Part shown: piece by piece, positions 57,249 to 64,000 of the stretch | Position numbering within the stretch: position 1 is the first letter of the stretch | Layout of the letters: each line of letters opens with the position of its first letter | Notes under the pieces: model-generated | Database searches by the model: none | Told to the model about the DNA's origin: nothing | What the model saw: only the letters and a program-made list of their open reading frames with translations | Made by a program: the position numbers and the translations under genes | DNA from: Curtobacterium sp. BH-2-1-1 | GTDB taxonomy: Bacteria > Actinomycetota > Actinomycetes > Actinomycetales > Microbacteriaceae | Reading direction: 5' to 3' | DNA: 64,000 nucleotides | Assembly: GCF_001806325.1 (NCBI RefSeq) | Contig: NZ_CP017580.1 | Span: 992,001 to 1,056,000 of the forward strand

Positions 57249-57779
57249 TCAGAGACGAAGTCCGTCGAGGCACACGCTGACGACACGATCCCGTTGGCCG
57301 TCGCGCGGGTACTGCGCGAGCGCAACTCCGGCTAGGAGTCGAAGGACGTCATCCGCGTCGATATCGGTCCGGACGACCCCAGCTGCTTGTGCTTCGGCAA
57401 CAAGCGGCTCCACGCTCGCGTATGTCTGCGCACGGATGCCCCGCACGAGCTCACTGTCGTAGGCGAGTTCTTGGGCGAGCGCGTGCTTGCCGAGGAGGAA
57501 GCGCACGAACCGTCGAAGCCAATGCTCAAGCCGCTCGCGTGGATCAGCACCTTCCGCCGGGGGCGTCAGCAACCGCTCGGCTTGATCCGCGTAGACCGCC
57601 TCGAACAGCGCCGCCCGGCTGGGGAAACGTCGGTACAGCGTGCCGATTCCCACGCCCGCGAGTCGAGCAATCTCTTCGAGCGACGCATCCGTCCCCTGTT
57701 GCGAGAACACGGCAGTGGCGGCTTCTACGATGCGCTCCGAGTTTCGCTGCGCGTCGGCGCGCAAGGGCTTGCTGGACAT
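57249..57779 (-). CDS. TetR-family transcriptional regulator
   Basis: 176 residues from ATG 57779, with GAGGAG upstream. The TetR helix-turn-helix is RIVEAATAVFSQQGTDASLE, EIARLAGVGIGTLYRRFPSR, AALFEAVYADQ. The C-terminal domain fits the SbtR-like ligand fold. It is divergent from an SDR/MFS operon, and two related palindromes lie between them (57798-57840), so it very likely represses that operon and itself. Confidence 0.94.
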   Translation of the reverse strand: MSSKPLRADAQRNSERIVEAATAVFSQQGTDASLEEIARLAGVGIGTLYRRFPSRAALFEAVYADQAERLLTPPAEGADPRERLEHWLRRFVRFLLGKHALAQELAYDSELVRGIRAQTYASVEPLVAEAQAAGVVRTDIDADDVLRLLAGVALAQYPRDGQRDRVVSVCLDGLRL

Positions 57780-57797
57780 GCTTCTCCTCACGCTAGT

Positions 57798-57840
57798 GGA
57801 GGCACGCCTCCGCTTACGCTACAATCGGAGTGCGCCCTCC
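57798..57840. promoter_or_regulatory. Two TetR operator copies
   Basis: GGAGGCACGCCTCC at 57798-57811 is a palindrome, and GGAGTGCGCCCTCC at 57827-57840 is a related copy. Both are followed by GCTT. They lie in the 119-base divergent region. Confidence 0.65.
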
Positions 57841-57898
57841 GCTTCATTGTACGAGGGCAGCGGCGCTACTGCCGCACACACCACCGGAAGGCAGACAC

Positions 57899-58765
57899 AT
57901 GACCATCAACGACACAGCCGCCGCTACGTGGCTGATCACCGGAGCCGCGACCGGCCTCGGCCGGGCAATCGCGGACGAGGTGCTCGCCCGCGGCGACCGG
58001 GCCATCGTCACCGGACCCCATCTCGCCGAACTGCAAGACTTCATCCAGCGCTACCCGGACAGCGCCACCGCGTTGGCCCTCGACGTGACGGATACGGAGC
58101 AGCGGCGTTCAGTCATCGATACCGCCGAGCGCATGGGTGGAGTTGACGTGCTCGTCAACAACGCCGGGATCGTCTTCGTCGGCGCTCTTGAAGAGCAGAC
58201 GGAGGCTGACATCCGAGCTCAGTTCGAAGTGAACGTCTTCGGCTCGCTGGCGCTCACGCGGCTCGTCCTGCCCGGTATGCGCGCACGACGACGGGGCACA
58301 ATCGTCAATATCTCGTCCATGGACGGTATCGCCAGCCTCGGCGGTAATGGGATCTACTCGGCGACGAAGTTCGCTGTTGAAGGTCTCACCGAAGCGCTCT
58401 GGCAGGAACTCGAACCCATCGGGCTTCGTGCGCTACTGGTCGAACCCGGATCGTTCCGGACAGGTATCGAGCGCAACACGAAGGCTTCCGGGGAAGCCAT
58501 CGCGGACTACCGCGCAACGAGTGGCTTCTTCCGCGATCTCATCAACAAGTTGACGGCGGACGCCGTACCGGGTGACCCCGTACGAGCCGCGGCCGCGATC
58601 TACGACACCGTCATGGGTGACGCTGAACGCCATTGGCTCGTTCTCGGCACCGACGCGCGTCGGCGGATCCGGGCCAAGCTGGACGCTTTCGAGTCAGAAT
58701 TTGCGTCGGGAATCGCTACCGCTGAGAGCACCGACTTCCCCGACAGTGGTCCGGCGCCCCTCTGA
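57899..58765 (+). CDS. SDR-family oxidoreductase
   Basis: 288 residues from ATG 57899 (GGAAGG 7 bases upstream). Classical SDR: WLITGAATGLGRAIADEVLA, VLVNNAGIVFVG, the Ser of IVNISSMDG and the YSATK pair, followed by VEPGSFRTG. It belongs to the group of SDRs often found next to TetR or XRE regulators, acting on aldehydes, ketones or small alcohols. It overlaps the MFS gene start (TGATG), so the pair is co-translated under TetR control. Confidence 0.94.
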   Translation: MTINDTAAATWLITGAATGLGRAIADEVLARGDRAIVTGPHLAELQDFIQRYPDSATALALDVTDTEQRRSVIDTAERMGGVDVLVNNAGIVFVGALEEQTEADIRAQFEVNVFGSLALTRLVLPGMRARRRGTIVNISSMDGIASLGGNGIYSATKFAVEGLTEALWQELEPIGLRALLVEPGSFRTGIERNTKASGEAIADYRATSGFFRDLINKLTADAVPGDPVRAAAAIYDTVMGDAERHWLVLGTDARRRIRAKLDAFESEFASGIATAESTDFPDSGPAPL

Positions 58766-60240
58766 TGACCACACCTTCAGCTTCGTCGCAAACGTCGACG
58801 TTCGAGAGCGCGCCGCGACCGCGTTGGCACCGCTCGGTAGTGCTCGCGCTCATCATGGGCGCCCAGCTCATGATGATTCTCGACACGTCCATCATCACGA
58901 CTGCCCTCCCGCGGCTTGTTCAGGACCTTGGGTTTCGGGCAGCAGACCTGTCGTGGGTGCAGAACGTCTACGTCCTTGCGTTCGGTGGTCTTCTCTTGCT
59001 CGGCGCTCGGGCCGGCGACCTTATCGGGCGACGTCGCGTGTTTGTCATCGGGGTCGCGGTGTTTGCCGCCGCTTCGCTCCTGGCTGGCGTTGCAACATCC
59101 GCTCCCATTTTTCTCCTGGCACGGACCTTCCAGGGGGTTGCCTCCGCCTTCGCGATTCCGTCGACTCTTGCGCTGCTCGTCAGCGTCTACCCCCAACCGC
59201 ACCAGCGCGGCCGAGCCATCGCAATCTACAGCGCCGTCATCGGTGCTGGTGCGAGCGTCGGCATCATCCTCGGCGGGGTGTTCACCGACGTGCTCTCCTG
59301 GCGCTGGGGGCTTCTCATCAACGTTCCCATCGGCCTCGTCGTCATCATCCTCGCTCCTCGATTCCTGCAGGAAACCGCAGGTCGCCGCGGTCGCTTCGAC
59401 CTGCTCGGCGCGCTTCTCATCACAGTCGGGATGACCTCGCTCGTGTTTGGTCTGATCGAGGCGAGCGCGGTCGGGTGGACGTCGGCCGTGGTCATCGGCG
59501 CTCTCCTTGCGGCGGCGGTGCTCCTGATCGCCTTCGTCATCGTCGAACGCCGCTCTCGTGAACCCGTCATCCCGCTCGAGTTGTTTGCGTCAGTCACCCG
59601 ATCGGGGGCGTATATCGCCCGGCTACTGGTAGTCGGCGCCGGGTTCTCGCTGTTCTACTTCCTCAGCCAATACCTTCAGAATGTGCTCGGATTTAGCGCT
59701 CTCCTCGCGGGTCTTAGTTACATCCCGTTGACCGGCATGTTTTTCGCCACCGTGTACGGGGTCGCACCACTGACTCGGCTGCTGGGGCGCGAGCTGCTCC
59801 TAGTGTTAGCACTCGTTGTGGCAATCAGCGGCATGCTCTGGCTGTCGACCGCCGGCGCTTCGACCGCTTACTTCCCGGGGGTGGCGTTGCCGCTGCTGCT
59901 CATCGGCCTTGGCCAAGGTACCGCGATCATCCTGTTGACTCAGGCGGGGATGGAGGGCGTAGCGGCCGGCCAATCCGGAGCGGGGTCTGGCCTGATCAAC
60001 ACCGCACATCAACTCGGCGGCTCGATCGGACTCGCGATCCTTGCTGGCGTGTTCGTCGCTGTCGGAGGTGATAGCGGGAGCGTGGGCGCGCAGATCGACG
60101 GCTTTGCCGTCGTCTACCGCATCGCGTCCGGTTTCTACATGCTGGCCGCCTTCGTAGGCATCGTCATGCTCGTCGCAGTCCGGCCGAAGGGAAGGGAAGC
60201 GCTGCGGAAGCGGCCAAGCGATACTGGGCAGCGAAACTGA
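58765..60240 (+). CDS. MFS drug exporter, DHA2 (14-helix) type
   Basis: 491 residues. The first helix carries MGAQLMMILDTSIITTALPR (motif D1 of drug:H+ antiporters), then GARAGDLIGRRRVF (motif A), RTFQGVASAFAIPSTLALL (motif B region) and GAGASVGIILGGVF (motif C, antiporter signature). The 14-helix arrangement is DHA2. It should expel a toxic compound, probably the inducer of the neighbouring TetR protein, or the SDR product. Confidence 0.93.
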   Translation: MTTPSASSQTSTFESAPRPRWHRSVVLALIMGAQLMMILDTSIITTALPRLVQDLGFRAADLSWVQNVYVLAFGGLLLLGARAGDLIGRRRVFVIGVAVFAAASLLAGVATSAPIFLLARTFQGVASAFAIPSTLALLVSVYPQPHQRGRAIAIYSAVIGAGASVGIILGGVFTDVLSWRWGLLINVPIGLVVIILAPRFLQETAGRRGRFDLLGALLITVGMTSLVFGLIEASAVGWTSAVVIGALLAAAVLLIAFVIVERRSREPVIPLELFASVTRSGAYIARLLVVGAGFSLFYFLSQYLQNVLGFSALLAGLSYIPLTGMFFATVYGVAPLTRLLGRELLLVLALVVAISGMLWLSTAGASTAYFPGVALPLLLIGLGQGTAIILLTQAGMEGVAAGQSGAGSGLINTAHQLGGSIGLAILAGVFVAVGGDSGSVGAQIDGFAVVYRIASGFYMLAAFVGIVMLVAVRPKGREALRKRPSDTGQRN

Positions 60241-60245
60241 CGCGG

Positions 60246-61061
60246 CTAGCTGAGCGAGCCGAGCAGCGCAAGCTTCTCCGAGTCAGCAGTGCCGGGCTCC
60301 GCGTGGTACATCACCACAACGAGCCCGGCACTGCCGATCACCGCGAACTTCTCGCGACGCAACAGCAGGTCGCCGACCTGACGGTTGTGAATGACGCCGG
60401 TGGGTGATCCAACAAGGCTGACATCGTGTCGCGCCCACAGCTGACGGAACCGCTCACTCTTCATGGACAGTTCCCCAATGAGCGCCTGGAACTGGGGGTC
60501 ATCCTCCTCAGCACCGGTGTCGGCTCGGAGTTGCGCCACCACGCTCGCAGTGTTCTGATTCCAATCCGGGTGCGACGCGCGCGTCTCCTCGTCAGTGAAG
60601 AGCGATATCAGCCGATTAGCACCAACGACCAGTGCCGGCTCAAGCAGCGTCGCGAGGCGATTCACGGCCAAAACATCCCGGTACTGATTCATCACGAACG
60701 CTGGCACGTTGACCGTGTCGATCAGCATACGAACACCATCCGGGACGCGTTGCGGCCGCCGACGCTTCGCCGGTCCTCGCCCCGGGCGAGCTCGAGCCAA
60801 CTCCGCCACGTGCGCACGGCTCTCCTCATCGAGCTGCAAAGCAGAGGCGATCGCTTCGACGACCTGATCTGACGGGTGCTGATCACGACCCTGCTCGAGC
60901 CGCAGGTAGTACTCACTGCTGATGCCCGCCAGCAGCGCCACCTCTTCACGACGAAGACCAGGAACACGGCGGCGCTCACCTCGCGCCAATCCAACGTCCT
61001 CAGGGCGTAGCAGCTCGCGACGGGCGCGCAGGAAGTCTGCAAGGGGCTTATGGGTCTCCAC
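60246..61061 (-). CDS. XRE-family regulator with MmyB-like ligand-binding domain
   Basis: 271 residues from GTG 61061. The signature is LADFLRARRELLRPEDVGLA, RRVPGLRREEVALLAGIS, EYYLRLEQGRDQHPSDQVVE, with the sensor VPAFVMNQYRDVLAVNRLA and FQALIGELSMKSERFRQLWA. It is divergent from an SDR operon, the commonest context for this family. An inverted repeat GCGTAC-N9-GTACGC begins 8 bases upstream of its start. Confidence 0.94.
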   Translation of the reverse strand: METHKPLADFLRARRELLRPEDVGLARGERRRVPGLRREEVALLAGISSEYYLRLEQGRDQHPSDQVVEAIASALQLDEESRAHVAELARARPGRGPAKRRRPQRVPDGVRMLIDTVNVPAFVMNQYRDVLAVNRLATLLEPALVVGANRLISLFTDEETRASHPDWNQNTASVVAQLRADTGAEEDDPQFQALIGELSMKSERFRQLWARHDVSLVGSPTGVIHNRQVGDLLLRREKFAVIGSAGLVVVMYHAEPGTADSEKLALLGSLS

Positions 61062-61068
61062 GCCCCGA

Positions 61069-61089
61069 GCGTACGGACCTTCAGTACGC
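61069..61089. promoter_or_regulatory. Inverted repeat, probable operator of the 60246 regulator
   Basis: GCGTAC (61069-61074) and GTACGC (61084-61089), 9-base spacer. A half site TGTCCC occurs slightly further on. Confidence 0.45.
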
Positions 61090-61217
61090 CGTGGGGCACT
61101 CAACCTGTCCCTCCGACTACTGGTATGAGCAAGGACTTCCCGCGCGATTCGCGCCGACTGACGATTGGTGTCGACACCGACCAGATCGGCCGGCAACGTC
61201 CCGAAAGGAAGACAGCC

Positions 61218-62057
61218 ATGGCTCAGCGCACTTGGTTCATCACCGGCTCTACCAGCGGTTTTGGACGACTCATGACCGAGCAGCTCCTTGAGCGCGGCGA
61301 CCGCGTCGCCGCCACCGCCCGAAACACCGAGTCGCTCAACGACCTGGTCGAGCAGTACGGTGACCGCATCTGGGTCGCCCAGCTCGACGTCACCAACACT
61401 CCGCAGATCCGCGACGTCGTCGAGCGCGCGTTCAGCGACCTCGGCACCATCGACGTCATCGTCAACAACGCCGGCTATGGCCTGTTCGGTGCGGCGGAGG
61501 AGCTGACCGATGAGCTGATCGAGCACCAGCTTGCTACGAACCTCGTCGGCCCGATTCAGATCCTTCGCGCAGCAGTGCCGCACCTCCGTGGTCAGGGCGG
61601 CGGCCGAATCATCCAGGTCTCCACCTACGGCGGACAGGCCACCAACCCTGGCGCATCGCTGTACCACGCCAGTAAGTGGGGCGTGGAGGGCTTCATGGAG
61701 GCCAACGCAAAGGACCTCGCCCCGTTCGGTATCGGCGTCACGATCGTTGAGCCGGGCAGTGCAGCAACCGGCTTCCGCGTCGGCAGCTCCCGCCTTCCCG
61801 AGCCGATGTCCGCGTACGACGGCACGCCGGCAGCGATGAGCCGCGGGATCCAGAACCCCGCTCTGCCCTCGGTGAGCGACCCCGCGAAGGTCGCGGCGGC
61901 CATCATCGGCACCGTCGACCAGACTCCGGCGCCGGTTCGCCTGGTCACCGGAAGCGACTCGCAGAAGTACATCGAGGATGCGCTGCGCGAGCGGCTGGCT
62001 GACATCGAGTCCCAGAAGGACAGCGCGGCTTCGACCAACCTGTCGACGGAGGCGTGA
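61218..62057 (+). CDS. SDR-family oxidoreductase
   Basis: 279 residues from ATG 61218 (AAAGGAAG upstream). Motifs: FITGSTSGFGRLMTEQLLE, VIVNNAGYGLFG, the Ser of IIQVSTYGG and the YHASK pair, then VEPGSAATGF. It matches the SDR group usually linked to XRE/MmyB or TetR regulators. First gene of a four-gene run (SDR, SDR, YciI-like, TetR) with every junction overlapping. Confidence 0.94.
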   Translation: MAQRTWFITGSTSGFGRLMTEQLLERGDRVAATARNTESLNDLVEQYGDRIWVAQLDVTNTPQIRDVVERAFSDLGTIDVIVNNAGYGLFGAAEELTDELIEHQLATNLVGPIQILRAAVPHLRGQGGGRIIQVSTYGGQATNPGASLYHASKWGVEGFMEANAKDLAPFGIGVTIVEPGSAATGFRVGSSRLPEPMSAYDGTPAAMSRGIQNPALPSVSDPAKVAAAIIGTVDQTPAPVRLVTGSDSQKYIEDALRERLADIESQKDSAASTNLSTEA

Positions 62058-62827
62058 GCATGAGCGACGCGACCACCCGCGGCACCGCCGTCGTCACCGG
62101 AGGCACGCAGGGCATCGGCTTCGCGATCGCCACGACGCTGCGCGACCAAGGGTGGCGCGTCGCGATCCTTGGACGCACAGAGACGACCGGCCGAGCGGCT
62201 GCGGAGCAGCTCGGCCCGGGGCACCGCTTCGTCCAGTGCGACGTTGGGGACGAGTCTCGGATCCCTGCAGCGTTCGCCGAAGTCGAGCAGGAACTCGGAC
62301 CGATCGGGCTTCTCGTCAACAATGCGGGCGTCGGCCGCGCTGCAACCCTCGATCAGCTCGAGAGCAGCGAGTGGGACGACCTGATGGCTGTCGACCTGAA
62401 AGCTGCTTGGCTCTGCGCTAAGGCTGCGCTACCCGGCATGGCTTCGCTTGGTGGTGGATCGATCGTGAACATCGCGTCGATCCACGCGCACCTTACACGC
62501 AAGGGGCTGTTCCCCTACGCAGCGGCCAAGGCCGGGATGCTCGGGCTGACTCGATCGATGGCACTGGAACTGGCGGATCAGGCGATCCGAGTGAATGCGG
62601 TCTGTCCCGGGTACATCAGGACACCGCCGATGGTGGCGCAGTACCAGGCGATGGAGCACCCCGACGAAGCATGGGATCACCTCCAGCAGATTCACCCGCT
62701 GGGCCGCATCGGAGAGCCGGAAGAAATCGCATCGGTGGTGGCCTTCCTCGCGTCGCCCGGTGCTGCATACGTGACCGGTGCCGCCTGGGACGTCGACGGA
62801 GGACTCGGTGCCCGATTCGCCTCCTGA
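62054..62827 (+). CDS. SDR-family oxidoreductase (3-ketoacyl-ACP reductase/FabG-like)
   Basis: 257 residues from GTG 62054; ATG 62060 is equally possible. It is a complete classical SDR: VVTGGTQGIGFAIATTLRD, LLVNNAGVGRAA, the Ser of IVNIASIHA, the YAAAK pair, VNAVCPGYIRTP and the tail DVDGGLGARF. It overlaps the next gene by 20 bases. Confidence 0.94.
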   Translation: MSMSDATTRGTAVVTGGTQGIGFAIATTLRDQGWRVAILGRTETTGRAAAEQLGPGHRFVQCDVGDESRIPAAFAEVEQELGPIGLLVNNAGVGRAATLDQLESSEWDDLMAVDLKAAWLCAKAALPGMASLGGGSIVNIASIHAHLTRKGLFPYAAAKAGMLGLTRSMALELADQAIRVNAVCPGYIRTPPMVAQYQAMEHPDEAWDHLQQIHPLGRIGEPEEIASVVAFLASPGAAYVTGAAWDVDGGLGARFAS

Positions 62828-63113
62828 GCGCGCAACGCTGTACGTCGTCCAATACAGCTGGCCCATCGAGCGAGACACCGAAGTTCGCGCCGCTTATCCC
62901 CGTCACCGCGCTGACCTCGACCGTCTCGGTGACGCCGGCGGTCTCTGGATGATCGGAACACTCCCAGAAGTGTCGGGCCGGACGTCGGCGATAGCAGTCT
63001 TCCGATCCAAGGAGTCCGCTGAGGACTTCCGGCGCAATGACCCGCTGTTCACGGCTGACCTCGTGTCAGCCACGGCGGTGCTCACCTGGAAGCCGATCAC
63101 GTTCGCTCCGTGA
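62808..63113 (+). CDS. YciI-like protein
   Basis: 101 residues from GTG 62808, preceded by GGAGGA. The core LYVVQYSWPIERDTEVRAAY, RHRADLDRLGDAGGLWMIGT, FRSKESAEDFRRNDPLFTAD follows the YciI/YCII ferredoxin-like fold: His in the RHRADL helix and Asp in RNDPLFTAD are the putative active-site pair. Family members include dehydrochlorinase-like and muconolactone-type enzymes. It lies between an SDR and a TetR gene with overlaps on both sides. Confidence 0.85.
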   Translation: MPDSPPERATLYVVQYSWPIERDTEVRAAYPRHRADLDRLGDAGGLWMIGTLPEVSGRTSAIAVFRSKESAEDFRRNDPLFTADLVSATAVLTWKPITFAP

Positions 63114-63718
63114 ACGACCAACGAATGAAGATCCGCGCGGATGCGGCCCGCAATACCGAACGAGTCTTGCGGGCCGCGAGCCGCTGCTTTGCCGAGCACG
63201 GCGCGAACGTTCCGCTCGAAGAAGTCGCCAAGACTGCCGGGCTAGGTGTCGCGACCGTGCATCGGCGCTTCGGTGGGCGGACGCGCCTGGCGAGCACTGT
63301 CTTCGTACACGCGCTCCGGGACCTCAACGCCTCAATCGCAGTCATCGCCGAGTTCCCCGAGCCGGCAGGAGCACTTCGCCTCTGCCTCCAAGAACTGTTT
63401 GAAAGGCGCGCGGCCGACCGCTCGCTCATCGATGCGATAGCTGGAACCGACGTCTCCGACATCGCCCTCGAGCGGGAGCGCGCGCATCTCAAGGCCCAGC
63501 TCAACCACGTCGTTGACCGTGCTGCGTCTGAGGGCAAACTCCGGAATGAGCTGGAGAGCGACGACATCCTCCCCCTGGCGCTCATGGTCGGAACGGTTGC
63601 CGACTCACCTCGCCTGACTGGCGCAACTTCGTGGCGCCGATACGCCAACCTCATCCTCGATGCCTTCTTCGACGAGGACCCGGTCTCACCGGGCCAGGCT
63701 CACGCAAAACGACCCTAA
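63110..63718 (+). CDS. TetR-family transcriptional regulator
   Basis: 202 residues from GTG 63110, overlapping the YciI-like stop. The helix-turn-helix is RVLRAASRCFAEHGANVPLE, EVAKTAGLGVATVHRRFGG. The C-terminal ligand domain (about 70-190) is of the SbtR-like type. Being last in the SDR-SDR-YciI-TetR transcript it would give feedback control of the operon. The remaining bases to the window end (63719-64000) show no gene. Confidence 0.92.
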   Translation: MNDQRMKIRADAARNTERVLRAASRCFAEHGANVPLEEVAKTAGLGVATVHRRFGGRTRLASTVFVHALRDLNASIAVIAEFPEPAGALRLCLQELFERRAADRSLIDAIAGTDVSDIALERERAHLKAQLNHVVDRAASEGKLRNELESDDILPLALMVGTVADSPRLTGATSWRRYANLILDAFFDEDPVSPGQAHAKRP

Positions 63719-64000
63719 AGGTCGGCCTTCGATAGATTCGGCTGCTGCCAGCCGAGGCGAGTCCCAGCGGGATGCCCCAGGCGCGCGCCCTGTGTCAATC
63801 ACATACTCGAGCATCGTGCGGTCACACCCACAAAGCTGAGCTCCCGGATCGTAGACGCCAACGCGTTGCTGCCGCGTCCCTGACCCAGTAGCAGGAAAGC
63901 CGCTGGCCCGCGGAAGTTGACGGTCAGGCCGCCTTCACCGGGGGGGGTATGCGCGCATCCTGCCGCGTCACTGGCGACCGCTGAGGAGAGCGTGAACTGT

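Noticed and set aside
1..64000. CRISPR array, tRNA/rRNA genes, phage structural genes, biosynthetic megasynthase
   Set aside because: No spaced direct repeats, no tRNA-like cloverleaf with a CCA region, no phage or NRPS/PKS motifs were seen on either strand.

Overview
The window comes from a high-GC Gram-positive actinobacterium. Codon use is strongly G/C-ending, many starts are GTG or TTG, gene ends often overlap by 4 bases, and the families present (MmyB-type XRE, IclR, LuxR with an AAA-type ATPase, HTH-NB-ARC regulators) are typical of the class. A Microbacteriaceae member such as Curtobacterium would fit, but that is an inference from gene style and not a database match.

Layout. (1) 1-10.7 kb is very GC-rich, tidy and close-packed: a glycosyltransferase / endonuclease-phosphatase / membrane-protein operon, a carboxymuconolactone-decarboxylase-type protein, an alpha/beta-hydrolase pair under a large LuxR regulator, and an IclR / SnoaL-like / amidohydrolase divergon. 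(2) 10.7-18.4 kb drops in GC and is accessory: a secreted serine protease with an overlapping lipoprotein, a complete IS3-family element with a duplicated left end, small orphan genes (GNAT, Nudix, a 40-residue basic protein), a gene interrupted by TAG and a broken FGGY kinase. (3) 18.4-23.6 kb is a catabolic cluster: MHS-type transporter, two TIM-barrel isomerase/epimerases, a zinc alcohol dehydrogenase and a GntR regulator, probably for a sugar or polyol derivative. (4) 23.6-25 kb is a scar zone with an IS fragment, a decayed SRPBCC gene and small remnants. (5) 25-43.6 kb is a patchwork of redox and hydrolase cassettes (flavodoxin/WrbA, quinone-oxidoreductase-like MDRs, GlcG/HbpS-like proteins, SDRs, ABM monooxygenase, haloperoxidase-like hydrolase, aldo/keto reductase), a CPA1 antiporter and a TDT-MFS fusion transporter. 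(6) 43.6-57 kb is a regulator-rich block: a second LuxR-ATPase, an FtsX/ABC pair, two HTH-NB-ARC-TPR regulators, MmyB-type XRE regulators and an SRPBCC-metallo-beta-lactamase fusion. (7) 57.2-63.7 kb holds a TetR/SDR/MFS cassette and an XRE / SDR-SDR-YciI-TetR cassette.

How it works together. Most cassettes in 25-63 kb pair one or two small-molecule-modifying enzymes, sometimes an exporter, with a ligand-sensing regulator encoded nearby. This suggests a store of inducible detoxification modules for quinones, aldehydes, antibiotics or plant phenolics. The most notable observation is a shared inverted-repeat motif, TGTCCC-N5-GGGACA, at seven or more intergenic positions across this region, next to several MmyB-type regulators, one of which lacks its DNA-binding domain. 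Other notable features are the TDT-MFS fusion, the SRPBCC-MBL fusion with a lost zinc motif, and a pair of translationally coupled micro-genes. No tRNA, rRNA, CRISPR array or replication origin was seen.
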